Origin: Salvator merianae
Taxonomy: Eukaryota; Chordata; Lepidosauria; Squamata; Teiidae
Assembly (NCBI GenBank): GCA_003586115.2
Contig: QVOM02000042.1
Coordinates: forward strand, 31,921,679 to 31,985,678
DNA length: 64,000 nt
Reading direction: 5' to 3'
Part shown: piece by piece, positions 35,036-46,869 of the stretch
How the letters are laid out: each line of letters opens with the position of its first letter
How positions within the stretch are numbered: position 1 is the first letter of the stretch
The notes under the pieces: model-generated
Database searches by the model: none
Seen by the model: only the letters and a program-made list of their open reading frames with translations
Told to the model about the DNA's origin: nothing
Translations under genes and position numbers: made by a program

Positions 35036-35665
35036 TGTTTAGTCATTCAGTGGTGTCCAACTCTTCATGACTCCTTGACCATAGCACACCAGGCCTGTCT
35101 GCCTCCACTGTCTTCTGGACTTTGCCCAAGTTCCTCTTTGTTGCCTCCATAACATTATCTAATGATCACTTTTTCTGCCATTTCCTTCTCCTTTTGCCTT
35201 CTATCTTTCCCAGCATGAGGGTCTATTCTGATTAATTCTGTATTCTGATTCTGTGGTCAAATATTTGAATTTGGTATTAATCCTTCCAGTGAGCTATCAG
35301 GGTTTTTTTGTTTTTGTTTTTAAGTATCCACTAATTGAATCTTCTTGCAGTTCAAGTGACTTCTGGAAGTTGTGGGGTTTTTTTTCCTAGCACCACAATG
35401 CAAAAATGCCTTTCTTTCAGTGTTCAGTCTCCTTTATAGTCTAACCCCCACAACCATATGCTACTACTGGAAAGACCATAGCTTTGACTAAGTGGACCTT
35501 TGTCAGCAAGGCGATGTCTCCACTTTTTAATATGCTGTCCAGGTTTGCCATAGATTTTCTCCCAAGAAATAAGTGTCCCTTAATTTCGTGGCTAGAAATT
35601 ACTGAGCCTAGCAAATTAAAATCTGTCACTATTTCCATTTTTTCACCCTCCTTTTACCAAGAAGT
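35036..35665 (-). pseudogene. BovB (RTE) LINE 3' part, minus strand
   Basis: The minus strand from 35638 reads MEIVTDFNLLGSVIS, SHEIKGHLFLGRKSMANLDS and TKVHLVKAMVFPVVAYGC, the characteristic C-terminal segment of BovB-type RTE ORFs (downstream of the RT). Further 3', 35036-35220 matches the BovB/SINE-like tail (GGTGTCCAACTCTTCATGAC, TTTCCCAGCATGAGGGTC on the plus strand). Part of the middle has degenerated. BovB is abundant in squamates. Upstream coding is interrupted by the hAT-like element at 35674. Confidence 0.85.
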
Positions 35666-35673
35666 GATGAGAC

Positions 35674-36248
35674 TAGGGGCCTGTTCACACTTAGCAAGTG
35701 GTATATTTCAGGACGCTAGCTAGAACGCAGGATCTGCACTTGTGAACATCCCCAGCATGACCCAAAAGCTACCAAAGCCCACCTGAAGCTTACCTGTGGT
35801 CAACTAAATTTTAGTCTCCAACCTGATCTGCATGATCAGATGAGGATCAGGGAAGATGCGTTTGCAACATTTCCAGGTTCAAAATGGCAGTAGACTGGGG
35901 CCAGCAGGGCCGCGCAGGCACAGTCTGCCAATTCGCACCCCAGTTCGGACCTTGGGGTCCAGATCCTGGTGGCCTTTTTGGACACAGGTTCGAACAGAAA
36001 CCCTCTGGGTTTGAACACCCCAGACACTCTGGGTTCAAACACAGACACTATGGGTTCGAACACAGACACTCTGGGTTCAAACACAGCTACTGACCTAGTG
36101 TGCTTCCATTCGCACTGCGTCCAGCACTGGTCGACTTGTGGAATGTTCCAGTGCTGACAGGTGTGAAGACCCTTCTCCATACCTGAACCCAACCAGCCGA
36201 ACTGTGCTAGTGAGACCGTTATACTGTCATAAGTGTGAACAGGCCTTA
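35674..36248. mobile_element. hAT-like MITE inserted next to BovB, 575 bp
   Basis: Starts TAGGGGCCTGTTCACACTTAG and ends ATAAGTGTGAACAGGCCTTA, an inverted pair of about 18 bp. Flanks GATGAGAC (35666-35673) and GATGAGTT (36249-36256) share six of eight bases, consistent with an 8-bp duplication. The interior resembles 22353-22828. Between about 35995 and 36085, a unit of the form ACTCTGGGTTCAAACACAG recurs four times at about 20-27 bp spacing, giving periodic ORFs that are not genes. Confidence 0.8.
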
Positions 36249-36256
36249 GATGAGTT

Positions 36257-38489
36257 GGGTTTTGTTTTGTTTTTACCTTGGTCATTGTCCAGCCTGGTGG
36301 CCAGTCCTCTTCTGGGCCTCCCTCTTCTATACTCTGTTAATGACTAGATAGGTCTCATCCTCTGCTATAATGCTGCATCCTCATTGGATGAAGCATGACC
36401 CAGTCTAGATGGCCAAAATGGACACCTAAGTCAGAATACCAGTAGAAGTGCTTTTGCAGGCCTACCAGTGCACTAGCAACTGCTAGACTGGCCCAAGGAG
36501 GTGTGCGGAAGTGTGCACCTCTCCTTGTTCCAGTTTAGCAGGGGAACCAAACTGCACTGCTGAAATGGGTCACCCTAGGTCTCCAAGTCCAGGAATTTTA
36601 ATTCCTCACCATTGGAGCCCTCGCATCAGGCTCCAAAACTCATGCAAGCTTCTAAGCAGTGCAGGGCCTGTCCTGGTACAGGCTAAGTGCAGAAAGCCTT
36701 TTTCTGGGCCAGCAGGACCTGTTCAGCATTGACCAACTCTAGTCAGAGTGGTTCCAGCTGGACCTCTGCCCCCCCCAACACACAGACAGGGGTGCTAGCT
36801 ACACTGGACAGATCTTTAGAAGTTGGAGTTCAATATCAGCTGGTCACACATTCCACATTACTGACCTAGGTTAAGATGTACTAACTGTATGACACCACTC
36901 CATGATAAGCATACAGTCTGTTTTATTCCTCAGTCAAAAATGCAGAAATCCTAATTGTATACACAATGCTGCATTGCTAGATTATACTCATTATCTAAAT
37001 TCCTGCATGGACCATTTCAAGCAATATCATCAGCACTGAAGTAATCTCCTGAGAGGCCATTCCAATTAAAATCTGATCCACATTCAATATTTTTAATCTG
37101 CTTTCATTAGTGCTGAAAACATTAACTGGATTGAGTAAAGTTGTATACATGCATACAGGTCCTTCAGTATTAAAGGATAAGAATGTTCCCTATCCCATAC
37201 AGAGTCAGGATATGTAATCAGATACACAGTGGTATTGTCTAAAGACTTTTCTCCAAAGAATGTCCAGCATTTGATGTTCCAGTAGTGTTACATATAGGGT
37301 ATTATATCCTGGGACATCATTCTACCCAGGTCTGAGATAAGTTTAGATGAGATCTCATGGGGTTTGTGTTTCCTTACAGCTTGATGTCTGTTTTTGTAAT
37401 AGACATGTATGTGTTCTATTGCTGTCAGCAGCACACAGAAGAAATAAACATTATTATTTCCTGTTTTCTGACACTTTGACAGCTACCTGAAATCAGTAGA
37501 AATAAAATCCTGCTGTGAAGTTAAGAGTGAAAGCATTCCATTAAGAGCAGGTTTAAGTTCACCATAATGTCATTTTTTCCCCCCATTAACACTTCCTGTT
37601 TCATGTTGCCTCTTGAATGATCTTCCCAAAGGATGGGTCTTGTCAACTAGACCAGTTGTATAAGTTGGACCACACTTCCATTTATTGCAGTAAGTCAGCT
37701 GGGGGGGAGTGATTTTCTAGTGCATCTCAGCTGATGCAACTGGACTTCTTTGCTACTGCTAGCAAGATCACAGTAATGATTGCTGGGCCCTTGTGTATTG
37801 GTGTCCATGTGCAGGTAGCACTGTAAGTTGTCTTACCATGTATTTTCAAAATTCAGCAGACAACTGAAGGGGTCATGGCACAAGTTTGAGACTTTGGTGT
37901 TGTACCACACAGTCTGGCTCTAATACACTCTTCCCTGGCACCAGGAACATGAGCTTTCGTTCTCAGACTTGGAAATGTGCTGTCCTAGGGCTGAGTAAAC
38001 AGGTCTCCATCAGATAACTAAGACATGGCTTTTGTCGAAAACTGACATTCACTATAGTTGGGCTAATTATTCTTTTAAATCTTAGTTTTTAATCATTTTT
38101 TATTAGACATTTAAGGTGTGTTACAAGTTACAGTAAAATATAGAAAAAGAAATAAGAAAACCCAAGAAACAGAAGAACAAAACAAAACAAGAAGAAAGAA
38201 AAAAGTAACTTCCAGTCTTTCTTTTCATGATTAAATGTGCACTTTTTCATACTTATCCCCCCCAAATTACCACTACTTCACTTCTTTTGGTAATTTAGAT
38301 TTATTAATCATCCACTCTCAAAGTCAATAGATAACTTTTTTTTTCTTACACAGAAAGTCAATAAGGGTTCCCAATTCTTATTATTATTATTTTTTAAATA
38401 ACACTAATGTTCACTTTCTAATCAAACATAATTTATATAAATACTTTGGAGATAGGATACATTTATATGATCACTGCAACTAGGTTGTT
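36257..38489. other. Stretch without recognised gene
   Basis: 36430-36720 may be another worn MITE (AAGTGCTTTTGCAGG near its left, TAAGTGCAGAAAGCCTTTTT near 36685-36705). 38070-38490 is AT-rich and could be the 3' flank of an L1. No gene is supported. Confidence 0.4.
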
Positions 38490-38850
38490 ATATGCTCAAA
38501 TTCCACCTAAGGGTGATTGGATTATAAAGGTGATGGATTCAGCAGAAATGGTCAAGTAGAAAAATATTCAAAGAGATAAGGTGTTTCAAACTTTTTAAAG
38601 AATTGGCAACCCTTTATAGACTATTTATGAAGAATGGAAAGAGACTTACAGCAGGATTCGATGATTAACTGTTGAAAGCAGACTGTGACAAAAAGAATAA
38701 GAATGGACTGGGGAAGGAGGAACTTCATTATGCACAAGAACTTGGAGAAGACTGGAAATCAGTGTAAAAACAATGTAGCTTAGTCTTACTTAATGTGACT
38801 ATAGTTTATAATATAATAATAAAAAAAGAAAACATAATTTATCTTTTTCT
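38490..38850 (+). pseudogene. L1 LINE ORF2 C-terminus and 3' end fragment
   Basis: Plus-strand reading gives VMDSAEMVK and then, after lesions, NIQRDKVFQTF and RIGNPL-TIYEEW. This resembles the end of reptile L1 ORF2 (an acidic-aromatic WxPFIxYL region). About 200 bp follow with no coding, then an A-rich end near 38820-38840. The segment at 49205-49700 has the same order. Weak but consistent. Confidence 0.45.
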
Positions 38851-38859
38851 GCCAAGTCT

Positions 38860-39800
38860 ACTCAATTTTCCACAGTGGGTAATGCTAAATTCTTCTAACC
38901 TTACATATGTAGCAATCTTGCATCCATAATTGTGAACAATAATCAAGCCCCCAAAAGAAAGTTCCTGTCTTAATTGTACATTAGTCTTTAGAATTCTTTA
39001 TTATCCATTGCAGTTTTGGAACAGTTTCATCTGTCACCGCCACTTTCATTCAAGTTTCTTCCATCTATCTTTCAAATTTTGTTTTGCACTCTCTCACTTT
39101 ATATATGAAATTTAGTTGAAAACTTTGTTGCCTGAAAGTAAAAGTTCCATCTAAATAGGATCTTTATCAGCTTGAGTTTTTCTGTCAATATATGCAATAT
39201 ACTAATAGAATAATCTGCTGGAGATGTAATAATATTTTCTCTAATTTCTTCAGGTTCCACCAAAATCGCCTTGAACTTTGAACAATATTCTTTCCCCCTC
39301 TGTTCTAGTAATATCAGATTATCCAAATATTTTTCTATCATATAATTGTAATCTTAATATTACCCTTTGTTTATCCACTTTATCCTGGGTTTGTTTCAGA
39401 TCTCCAATGCTTTGCTTTATTCTTTTTCTAATTCCCTTAGCCTCATTTTAAAAACCCTTCTTTAGTTCTGCCTTCAAACTTGAGATTTCCATTCTCATGC
39501 CTCACCTGATGTTATTTCTCAAAATTTCAAACATTTTCTATAAAATTTCTGAGGAGTCTGACCCTTCTGAAGGTTGTTCTGATAAACTGCTTCTGAATTT
39601 TGTATTTGAAGCATTTTTTTTTTCCTGTTGTCCTATTTAACTTTTCAGAGAGGAGAGAGAAGCTAAATTTCCCAAATTAAAGTAAAAGTACCTCTCCTGT
39701 ACTTTGCTTTCCTGCAAACACCAAAATTTAGTACCAGTTCTCTTTCTATAGATGCAATGATATAATATTATTGTCATTGTTAGACTTGGGCTAACATTTA
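38860..39800 (-). pseudogene. Possible L1 ORF1/5' region, minus strand, heavily degraded
   Basis: The minus strand gives KQSIGDLKQTQDKVDKQR, SDITRTEG, and Lys/Glu-rich coiled-coil-like stretches as in L1 ORF1, with many stops. If right, this L1 lies head-to-tail opposite the fragment at 38490. The boundaries are rough, and an unrelated coiled-coil LINE ORF1 is possible. Confidence 0.35.
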
Positions 39801-39858
39801 CTCAATCAAACACTTCCTCTTGAAGTAAGCAAAGCATTTTTCCACTGTCTTAGACTCT

Positions 39859-40038
39859 GGGCCTTTCTGCACTTGGACTTATTCCAGATTATATCTCAGA
39901 ATAGAGACCTGCCATCTGTATGCTAGTGCAGACAATGGTAGGCCCTGGGCAAGACCTTTTATAGTTTACACTAGCATGTGGATGGCAGGTCCCTATTCCG
40001 GGATATAATCTGCAGTAAGGTCAAGTGCAGAAAGGGCC
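39859..40038. mobile_element. 180-bp fold-back MITE
   Basis: The left arm (39859-39927) and right arm (39969-40038) pair over about 70 bp with scattered mismatches. Outer ends are GGGCCTTTCTGCACTTG and CAAGTGCAGAAAGGGCC. The terminus belongs to the GGCCT-TTTGCACTT group. No clear target duplication: the flanks TAGACTCT and TCTGTGTC do not match convincingly. Confidence 0.85.
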
Positions 40039-40955
40039 TCTGTGTCTAGGCAGTCTCGTTGAGCCCAATGCAGATTCATCAGTAATAAAATATTAAGTCT
40101 TTTCCTTTTTAACTAGAAAAAGAGTTGTGCAGTCACTCTTATCCATTTTTAACTTTGTCATATCCAGCTCTTGTTAAACTTTCTGCAGTTAAAATAAAAT
40201 GAGATATTTTAAATAAATTCTTCCTTCTGCCTTTACTTCAGTACCTAAAAGGAACAACTTACCCAAGGTATAGCTAAATTGCCCAAAAGGAGACCTTTCT
40301 TCAGTTTTAAAGTTGAAATCCAGAATAGTTTAAGAAAGTGAGGGTTTTGCAGATTTAGTTCCTCTTGGGAGTATCTCTTGAGTAACTAGGCAATGCTGGC
40401 AATCCTGTGGCTCCTCACCACTACACTTGTGGTCAGCTACAGGGACTCTAGGGTTTACTCATAAGGAGCAGTGATTTGAAGCATAAGTGGACAGTCCTGC
40501 TGCTCTCTCCTTATCCACATAGATCTCAACAACTAGAAACAATTTCTCCCCTGCCCCTCTGTTAGCTGAAGCTTTCTCTTGTGGAGGAACTCTGCTTGAG
40601 ACATCAATCCACCATGCTACTTAATCTATTAGTCCGTTTTAAACAATTTCTCTTCCATTCATATGAATTATCAACTCTGAAGCCACTACCAAACAAGGCC
40701 AGAAAGTTCATCTCCTAGCATTCCTGCATAACCAACAAATCTGGGACATGTATGATTTTATAACTTTTATCCATGGCGAAGTGCCAAAGTTTGGGGCCTT
40801 TAGAAGCATCAGGGATTTTTTTTCTGGTGGAAAAAAAGTGTTCTGAGTAATAAGAAGTGGAATTAATATTGAAGTTGCCAACATTATAATACCTCTGTTC
40901 AAAGCAATGATACAAACTCACATGAAATACTATGTTTAAATACTATTTAAAAACA
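40039..40955. other. Stretch without recognised gene
   Basis: 40090-40740 may continue the degraded L1 5' region on the minus strand. Nothing definite. Confidence 0.4.
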
Positions 40956-41197
40956 CATCTTTGCCGGCAGGCCTGGGGCCGTTGAGCCTGACACTATGCT
41001 CCGGCTGGCCGTATGATTGTGTAGTGTGAATGTTAGTTGTGAATGTGAATTAGGTTTTATGGATCGGGGCTTTTTAGAAATTAAATTAAATTGTAAATTG
41101 GACTGAGGTTGTTAATATTATTGTTTTGTACTTTTTTATATGCTGTAAGCTGCCTCGTGTCTTCGGAGAGGGGCGGCATATAAGTCCAATTATTATA

Positions 41198-41198
<1 letters not shown>
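40956..41198 (+). repeat. Squamate SINE/LINE 3' end leading into ATT microsatellite
   Basis: GGCAGGCCTGGGGCCGTTGAG is followed downstream by TGCTGTAAGCTGCCTCGTG and AGAGGGGCGGCATATAAGTC. This is the typical 3' architecture of an abundant squamate retroposon (the 'AAGCCGCC...GGGCGGCATA' tail). It ends directly in the ATT repeat, a typical way such tails give rise to microsatellites. The family name is uncertain (L2/CR1-type LINE or dependent SINE). Confidence 0.65.

Positions 41199-41253
<55 letters not shown>
41199..41253. repeat. (ATT)n microsatellite
   Basis: About 17 ATT units; the poly-Asn ORF on the minus strand is an artefact of it. Confidence 0.97.
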
Positions 41254-41508
41254 GTGTAGTTTTGATCACCGCAGCTTGAAAGCGATATAGCAGCATTAGA
41301 AAAAGACTCAAAGGAAGAGAACTAAAATGGTAAAGGGATAGGGTAAAGGGGCTAAAGGAACACTCTTACTAGGAAAAAAATGAAATGTTTGAGACACTTT
41401 AGACTGAATTCAGATTAGTTGTGGGAAATGCCAGAAAATCAGCTTTGGAGTAACACCCTCCATCAAGTGCCTCTCACATGGTTTGTCTGTGGAACAGCAC
41501 TGCATTGC

Positions 41509-41577
41509 TTTCCTTCCTTCCTTCCTTCCTTCCTTCCTTCCTTCCTTCCTTCCTTCCTTCCTTCCTTCCTTCCTTCC
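41509..41577. repeat. (TTCC)n microsatellite
   Basis: About 17 tetranucleotide units followed by a CT-rich patch. Confidence 0.97.
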
Positions 41578-43528
41578 TCTCTCTCCCCTTTTCTTCTCCT
41601 CTTCCTTCTATTTGGAAATGTTATTGAGTAAAATTATTACAGTTAAATAGAATTCATAATAACATTTTACAAAATAATAATCCAATAAATAAATTTTATC
41701 CAAGAATATTAATATCAATGTGTCTCAGTTAATATATATATCACACACACATACATACAGGTTGTTTATGCACTTTCCTTACTGGCCCAGTCTAGTAGGG
41801 CTGGATCAGGCAGGAGTGTTTCCAGCCACTGGATTAGTCCTACTGTCCATTAAAGAGTCTTCCACAATTGGAAGGCTTTTCTGGGACAACCAGTGCCCAA
41901 GTTCTCTGACGGTAGGGTCTAAAGTTAGGCTCAGAGCCCCCAGGGACCCATTTTGGTAGCAATGTTAGGACAGAAAGCACACTTTAAAAGTCCTTAATGT
42001 GAATTAAAGGTGGGATGAGAACACTAGTGTCTGCATGCTACAACCTGTATGCTACTTTCAAGCCTTTTTTTGTTTTTCATGTGTGCAGATACAGCCATTG
42101 TTATGTCCTATTTGGCATTCTAAGATCCCAGCTACAGGAAAATGAGCAATTGCAAAAGCAAATGCTGGCCGACATAGGAATTCATTTAACTCTAATAAAC
42201 TCTAAAGTAGGCTTTGATTTAGAAGGTGGTAGATCAACATTCAGATCTATAAAAGTAACATTAGGTGTGATCAGATAGGGCTTTTTTTCAATTGCCCCTT
42301 TAAAAAAACATGTCCCTTCTGTAGCCATCCAAACAACTGGTGTTCAAACAGTTAAAAGAATAATTATACCACATATTTCTACAGGATGCTCTTCCTTCAC
42401 TTCAAAGTCTGGCAACACCTTCCTAACAAGTATTTGCACTGATTGATAAGCTGCCTGCCCAGTGTCCCAGGGCCTTGATTGGTCACTGGCCAGCATAATT
42501 TCTTATTTATTTTATTTTATTTTTTTATATACTACTTCACATTAAAATATTAAAGTGGTATACAAAGAATAAAAACAGCTAAAATCATAATAGCTATATC
42601 TGTTCCCATGCTGTAATTGACTGCATTTGCCTCCTGTGTGTCCACTCCCAATGCAACTGAGAGAAAGAGTCACTTTCAGTGTTACTATCTTCTGTATGAG
42701 TATGAGATGCCCATTCCCAGGTTTCAGGACATGGTAAGTCACATGCATAGGTAAAATGTCTGGTGGCCCAGACTCCAATTCTCCCTGGGGATGTCCCTTT
42801 AAGTGGGTCTGATCATGTAGCTTATTTCAGTCACAGGTATCAAACGTTTGCAAGGAGTGTGATTTAATCTTGATTGAGATAGAGACCAAGGAGTCTAGGC
42901 AACAGGTAATTGACTTCTAACATAACATTTGAAGCATTAACTGTAAAAAGAGGTAAAATGTTCTAATTCAGTGTAACTTGCAATCCAGATTTCTTTAAAT
43001 TAAATAATACAAAATCATTTGATACTATCTGTCAAACAAATACTATTATGATCATTTCTCCAGCCTGTTGTGTCCCAGTAAATGATACATAAGTTTGAGA
43101 AAGCCTGAGTCAGCGTTAGGTACCATTGATACTGCCTCCTGTCTTGAGAATGGGCAATGTGGTAAGGGGAGACAGTGCTGTGGCAAAACTACTGGACACA
43201 GAAATGAGGTTTCTGGGGAAACCTAATGGGACAGACAGAAATATGGCCTGATGTTGGTCATTTTCTGATTGATACCTCTGTATCTGGGTGGATTTTTGGT
43301 GCTGAGTGGACTTGTGGTGTTGCTTTCTTTTTCTTCTTGTGCATTCACATAGGGGTAAGAAGGCAATTCTGTGAATGAAACTGTCATTTCTCCCATTTCC
43401 CCCACCAACAGATGGGGAGGCACAAGTGAAGATTGGCAAACCATACATTTCTTTTTGTACATAGTTGAAAATTAATGGCATTGCAAAAAAAAGAAAGAGA
43501 AGATTTGGAGTTCATATTTCATTTAAAT
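41578..43528. other. About 2 kb without recognised gene
   Basis: 41800-41960 has weak wording in common with 57085-57205 (TCCACAATTGGAAGG / TCCACAGTTGGACAG). 43116-43481 is a 121-codon minus-strand ORF with no recognised family. Nothing firm. Confidence 0.4.
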
Positions 43529-43606
43529 TCCTTCCTTCCTTCCGTCCTTCCTTCCTTCCTTCCTTCCTTCCTTCCTTCCTTTGGTCCTTCCTTCCATCCT
43601 TCCTTT
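43529..43606. repeat. Imperfect (CCTT)n microsatellite
   Basis: CCTT units with CGTC, GGTC and CATC interruptions, directly adjoining the SINE-like segment at 43609 as its seeded tail. Confidence 0.95.
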
Positions 43607-43930
43607 AAGAAGTTATACCCTGACCTTCACAAAAAGGTCCCAGAAAGGATCATAATAATTAAAAGATAAAATAAATAAGTATTCATAAAACATATTTAAA
43701 ATATAATCCTCCCTCCCTGGCAGGACAGCATCCAGAAGACGCTAAGCATCAAAGGTGTGGGTGAAGAGGCGTGTTTTAACAAGGTACCAAAAATCATAAA
43801 ATGTAGGTGCCTGGTGAACCTCCAGAGGAAAGCTGTTTCAGAGTCTGGGGGCCACTACAGACAAGGCCCTCTTGCATGTTCCTGCCCCTTGCAGCTCTAA
43901 GGAAAGGATTGGTGCTCTTTAATGTGAAAG
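43607..43930 (-). repeat. Retroposon (SINE or LINE 3' UTR), reverse orientation
   Basis: On the plus strand the order is tail first: TACCCTGACCTTCAC, AAAGGTCCC and A/T-rich, then GGGTGAAGAGGCGTGTTTTAAC, TGCCTGGTGAACCTCCAGAG, AGTCTGGGGGCCACTACAG and AAGGCCCTCTTGC. This series is characteristic of a common squamate retroposon read backwards. The tail motif recurs at 2868-2970. Confidence 0.6.
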
Positions 43931-44095
43931 GGGAAAGATGCTTTACTTAAAGCACTTTCCTTTCCCTGTCCAGATTACACCGAAATCTGGTTACTTAATA
44001 TTTCCCTTCCACAATAAACTTCCCTTCCACAATAAAAATCTGTTTCTCAATATTTGTAAGGCAGTGCTTTCAGAACTGAAAGTTATAATATTCTA

Positions 44096-44157
44096 TTATA
44101 TATATATACATATATATATATATACAGAGAGATAGAGACAGAGACAGAGACAGAGAC
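44096..44157. repeat. (TA)n then (GAGACA)n compound repeat
   Basis: A TA tract of about 30 bp is followed by GATAGA and five GAGACA hexamers. Confidence 0.95.
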
Positions 44158-45599
44158 ATATGGGGTTAAATGACAGACATGCCAGACTCCTGGGTATCTG
44201 TTGCAAGTGTGCCAATGGCATGCACTGTGAAGAAGTGAACTGTCCAGAAGTGAACTATCCTCTGAAGTACAACCAAGTGCCATCAGGCTCTAGAATAGAG
44301 CCTGGGCTTATCTTATCACCACTGTATGTCTGCACAGTGGTAGCAGGAACAGGGAGTTGCCTGCAGTGTATGGAGTGCTCACTGGTGTAGTTCCCGTGCC
44401 CAGAAACAGGCCACACATAGGGTCCATGTTGGCAATGTGCTCCCTGGGAGACATGACCTCCAGGGGAACATGCTGGTGGAGAGGCTCCCTTGCCTGGGCA
44501 TGTATCTGGCACACTCATGAAGATGTGCCCTAATATCTCTCTGTGAAAAATCAATAGGAGCAACACAGTTAACAGATGCTGTGAGAAGTCACTTTTCTGT
44601 TTGTCAGCTTATTCCAAATTCGTAAACAATAATTTACCAGATACTAATTCTAATTTCCAAGATAAGTTTGTTTTTTCTCCCTATGAAATACTTCAGTCTC
44701 TTCATCTCAGTAGCAAACCTTAACTAGGGATCCCTAGGTACTGGAAACCTTATCAGCTGATGTGCTTCATTTACAGTTTTGAGAAGATTCGGATTTACTT
44801 TGCTACCACTATGACATGTATTTAGGTATTTGGTTGGTTATTAACCTGAGGTTCTTCAGTAACTCTGATTTTGCATTTCTTTCATGCTTTTCTTTCATTT
44901 CACGGATTCCCTGATTGTGCTGTTCCTTATCTAACAGCTGAAACAATTCATTAAAGTTTGTCTTCCTGCCCTGTTTGGTTCATTTCATGCTTTAAATATT
45001 TTTTTGCCTTTCTTTCCCATGTATAAGTGACTTCTTTCTTATACATGAATCATTACATCTGTATTTTGGTGTGTAGTAGAAAAAGAACCATGGGTTTGAA
45101 AACAATCTTCCTCTTTCTCCACTTCTCTGGTTGTTAAAGAATTTAGTGAGAACATGGTAAGTGTATTTTCCAGAAGTCTGATCCCTTTTAGAAGCCTTTT
45201 AAGAAATGAATGCCTGACAACCACAGCTTAGTGACATTATTAAGCCGTTCCTATTGTTGTTTTGGGATTCTTAATACAAACATGGTTGAAGAGATATTTT
45301 CTTGTAGTTTGATGATATGGAGTCATAGTGAACTGCTATTTCAGATTTCATATATTAATAGAGTCACACATCTCTAAAATTATGCAGAAATTAACCAGCT
45401 CTGATAAATTTCCCAAAGGTAGCAAAAGTGCTTCTTTATCAGCTGCTTTAATTCAACTGTGAGATTTACATTTGTTTCCTAAGAATTCAGAAACAGCATA
45501 CAATAGGGACCTAGAGACCAATCCAATACATATATAGTAGCAGTTTGAGTTTTAGCTTCAAGGTCATTTTGGGACTCAAAAGAATGAAAGAAGACTGTA
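44158..45599. other. Stretch without recognised gene
   Basis: 44160-44560 is GC-richer and carries overlapping ORFs on both strands (76-103 codons) with no recognised family. It may be another palindromic element, but ends are not found. The rest is AT-rich and featureless. Confidence 0.4.
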
Positions 45600-45785
45600 A
45601 TCTTGGTCTGGAAGTTCTGCATTAAGGGAAGTTCCAAAGAATGTTCTAATAATCAGTTGCACTTATCTCAGAGGATAATAGGATATAGGATAATGCTCAA
45701 AATTCTGCAAGCTACATTTCAACAGTATATGGACCAAAAACCGCCAGACATTAGAGCTGGGTTTAGAAGAGGCACAGACTCTTTC
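45600..45785 (+). pseudogene. BovB (RTE) LINE RT fragment, segment 1
   Basis: Reads KGSSKECSNNQLHLSQ, then IMLKILQATFQQYMDQ, then PPDIRAGFRRGTD. This is the BovB region just before RT domain A (KECSNYR, KVMLKILQ and PxxQAGFRKGRGTRD landmarks). It breaks off at GGCACAGAC and resumes at 46355 with the next part of the RT. Confidence 0.88.
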
Positions 45786-46030
45786 TGCATAGGTCTGGCA
45801 TCCTAGTCTGGAGATCCTATTGATGGCTCACATTCTGGACTGGGATAGGGGAGGCCCAACCCCTATTAGTATTTTCCATCTGCATTGGACAGGGTAATGT
45901 AGTGGGATATGGTGCCAAAATGGCACCTTATCCTGCCCCACCAGTGGACATGTTAAAGTAGTCCACATGTGGACTACTGTTGGAATGTGTGGACACCATG
46001 ACCCCATGGGTCAGTATATCAGGCCAAAGC
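45779..46030. mobile_element. Palindrome-bearing MITE-like insert
   Basis: Begins TCTTTCTGCATAGGTCTGG exactly where BovB coding stops, resembling the TTTCTGCACTGG end group. It contains a perfect 22-bp palindrome at 45957-45978 and a GGTGCC-AAAAT-GGCACC stem at 45911-45927. The right end is not located; the CR1 fragment follows. Confidence 0.5.
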
Positions 46031-46345
46031 ATTGCAGCCTGTTTTCCTAAGGAAGGCTTTCCATCCTCTTGATCATTCTAGTTGCTCTTTCCCATCCATT
46101 TTCCCATTCCACAGTATCCTTTCTGAGGTGTGCTGACCAGAACTGTACACAATATTCCACATGTGGCCTCACCATAGATTTAGAAAGAGACAGAATGACA
46201 CAATGAGTTATTTTCTATCCCCTTCCAAAGTACCCCTAGTACAGAATTTGCTTTTTTCGTTACTGCCATGCACTGGGTTGACACCTTTACTCAGATGCTC
46301 ACCAGACCCCCAAGATCCCTTTCCTGGTCTCCCCTCTTTGAAGTA
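46031..46345 (-). pseudogene. CR1-type LINE RT C-terminal fragment, minus strand
   Basis: Minus-strand translation with frameshifts gives VRPHVEYCVQFWSA and WERATRMIKRMESL. This is the segment following the RT core in CR1 (compare LVRPHLEYCVQFWAP and RRAAKMM in the copy at 380-1983). Upstream, the DLGVLV and AAKKANxILG landmarks are recognisable (GGLVSI, TKKANSVLG). With the palindromic insert it separates BovB segments 1 and 2. Confidence 0.75.
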
Positions 46346-46354
46346 ATATAAAAG

Positions 46355-46869
46355 CAAGGTAAGTTATGGAAGTAAGGAGATATTTATCCTTTATTGACTA
46401 TAGTAAAGCATTTGATTGTGTAGACCACAACAAAATGATTAGCCCTTCAAGAAACAAAGCTACTTGCTCACCTTATTGGCCTTCTGCAGTCTCTAGATGC
46501 TGATCAAGAAACAATAGGGAGAGCTGAGTATAGAACAATTGAGTGATTCAGGATTGGGAAAGCAGAGTGCACTGAAGCTTTATATTGTTAACTTATTTAT
46601 TCAATTTATATGCATAAACCATCATGCAAAAGGTATTGGGCAAAAGAATCTGATGCAGGAATTAAAATTGCAGGAAGACATATTAACAACCTCAGATATG
46701 CAGATACTGCTTCAATAGCAAAAAATGAGGAATACTTGAGAGATGTATTGATGCAGGTAAGAGAAGAAAGTGGAAAAGCTGGCTTGCTACACAACACACA
46801 CACATACACAAGATTAAAAAAAAAGATTATATAAATTACGTCAATTCTCTGCAAATAGAGAGTCAGTAC
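46355..46869 (+). pseudogene. BovB (RTE) LINE RT fragment, segment 2
   Basis: FIDYSKAFDCVDHNKM (about 46387-46437) is RT domain A of BovB. DAGIKIAGRHINNLRYADT (about 46650-46706) is domain C, with the catalytic YADD altered to YADT. REESGKAGLL follows. The intervening part is frameshifted. The frame then ends at the hAT-like element at 46870 and the ORF resumes at 47206. Confidence 0.9.

Noticed and set aside
35995..36085. Possible CRISPR-like array of regularly spaced repeats
   Set aside because: Units are only about 20 bp with almost no spacers, in vertebrate DNA and inside a MITE; a short minisatellite explains it.
35836..36285. 149-codon minus-strand ORF with repeated EPRVSVFEP-type peptide
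   Set aside because: It arises from the four short tandem units inside the 35674-36248 MITE and is out of line with conservation between MITE copies.
41081..41311. Poly-asparagine ORF on the minus strand
   Set aside because: Produced by the ATT microsatellite at 41199-41253.
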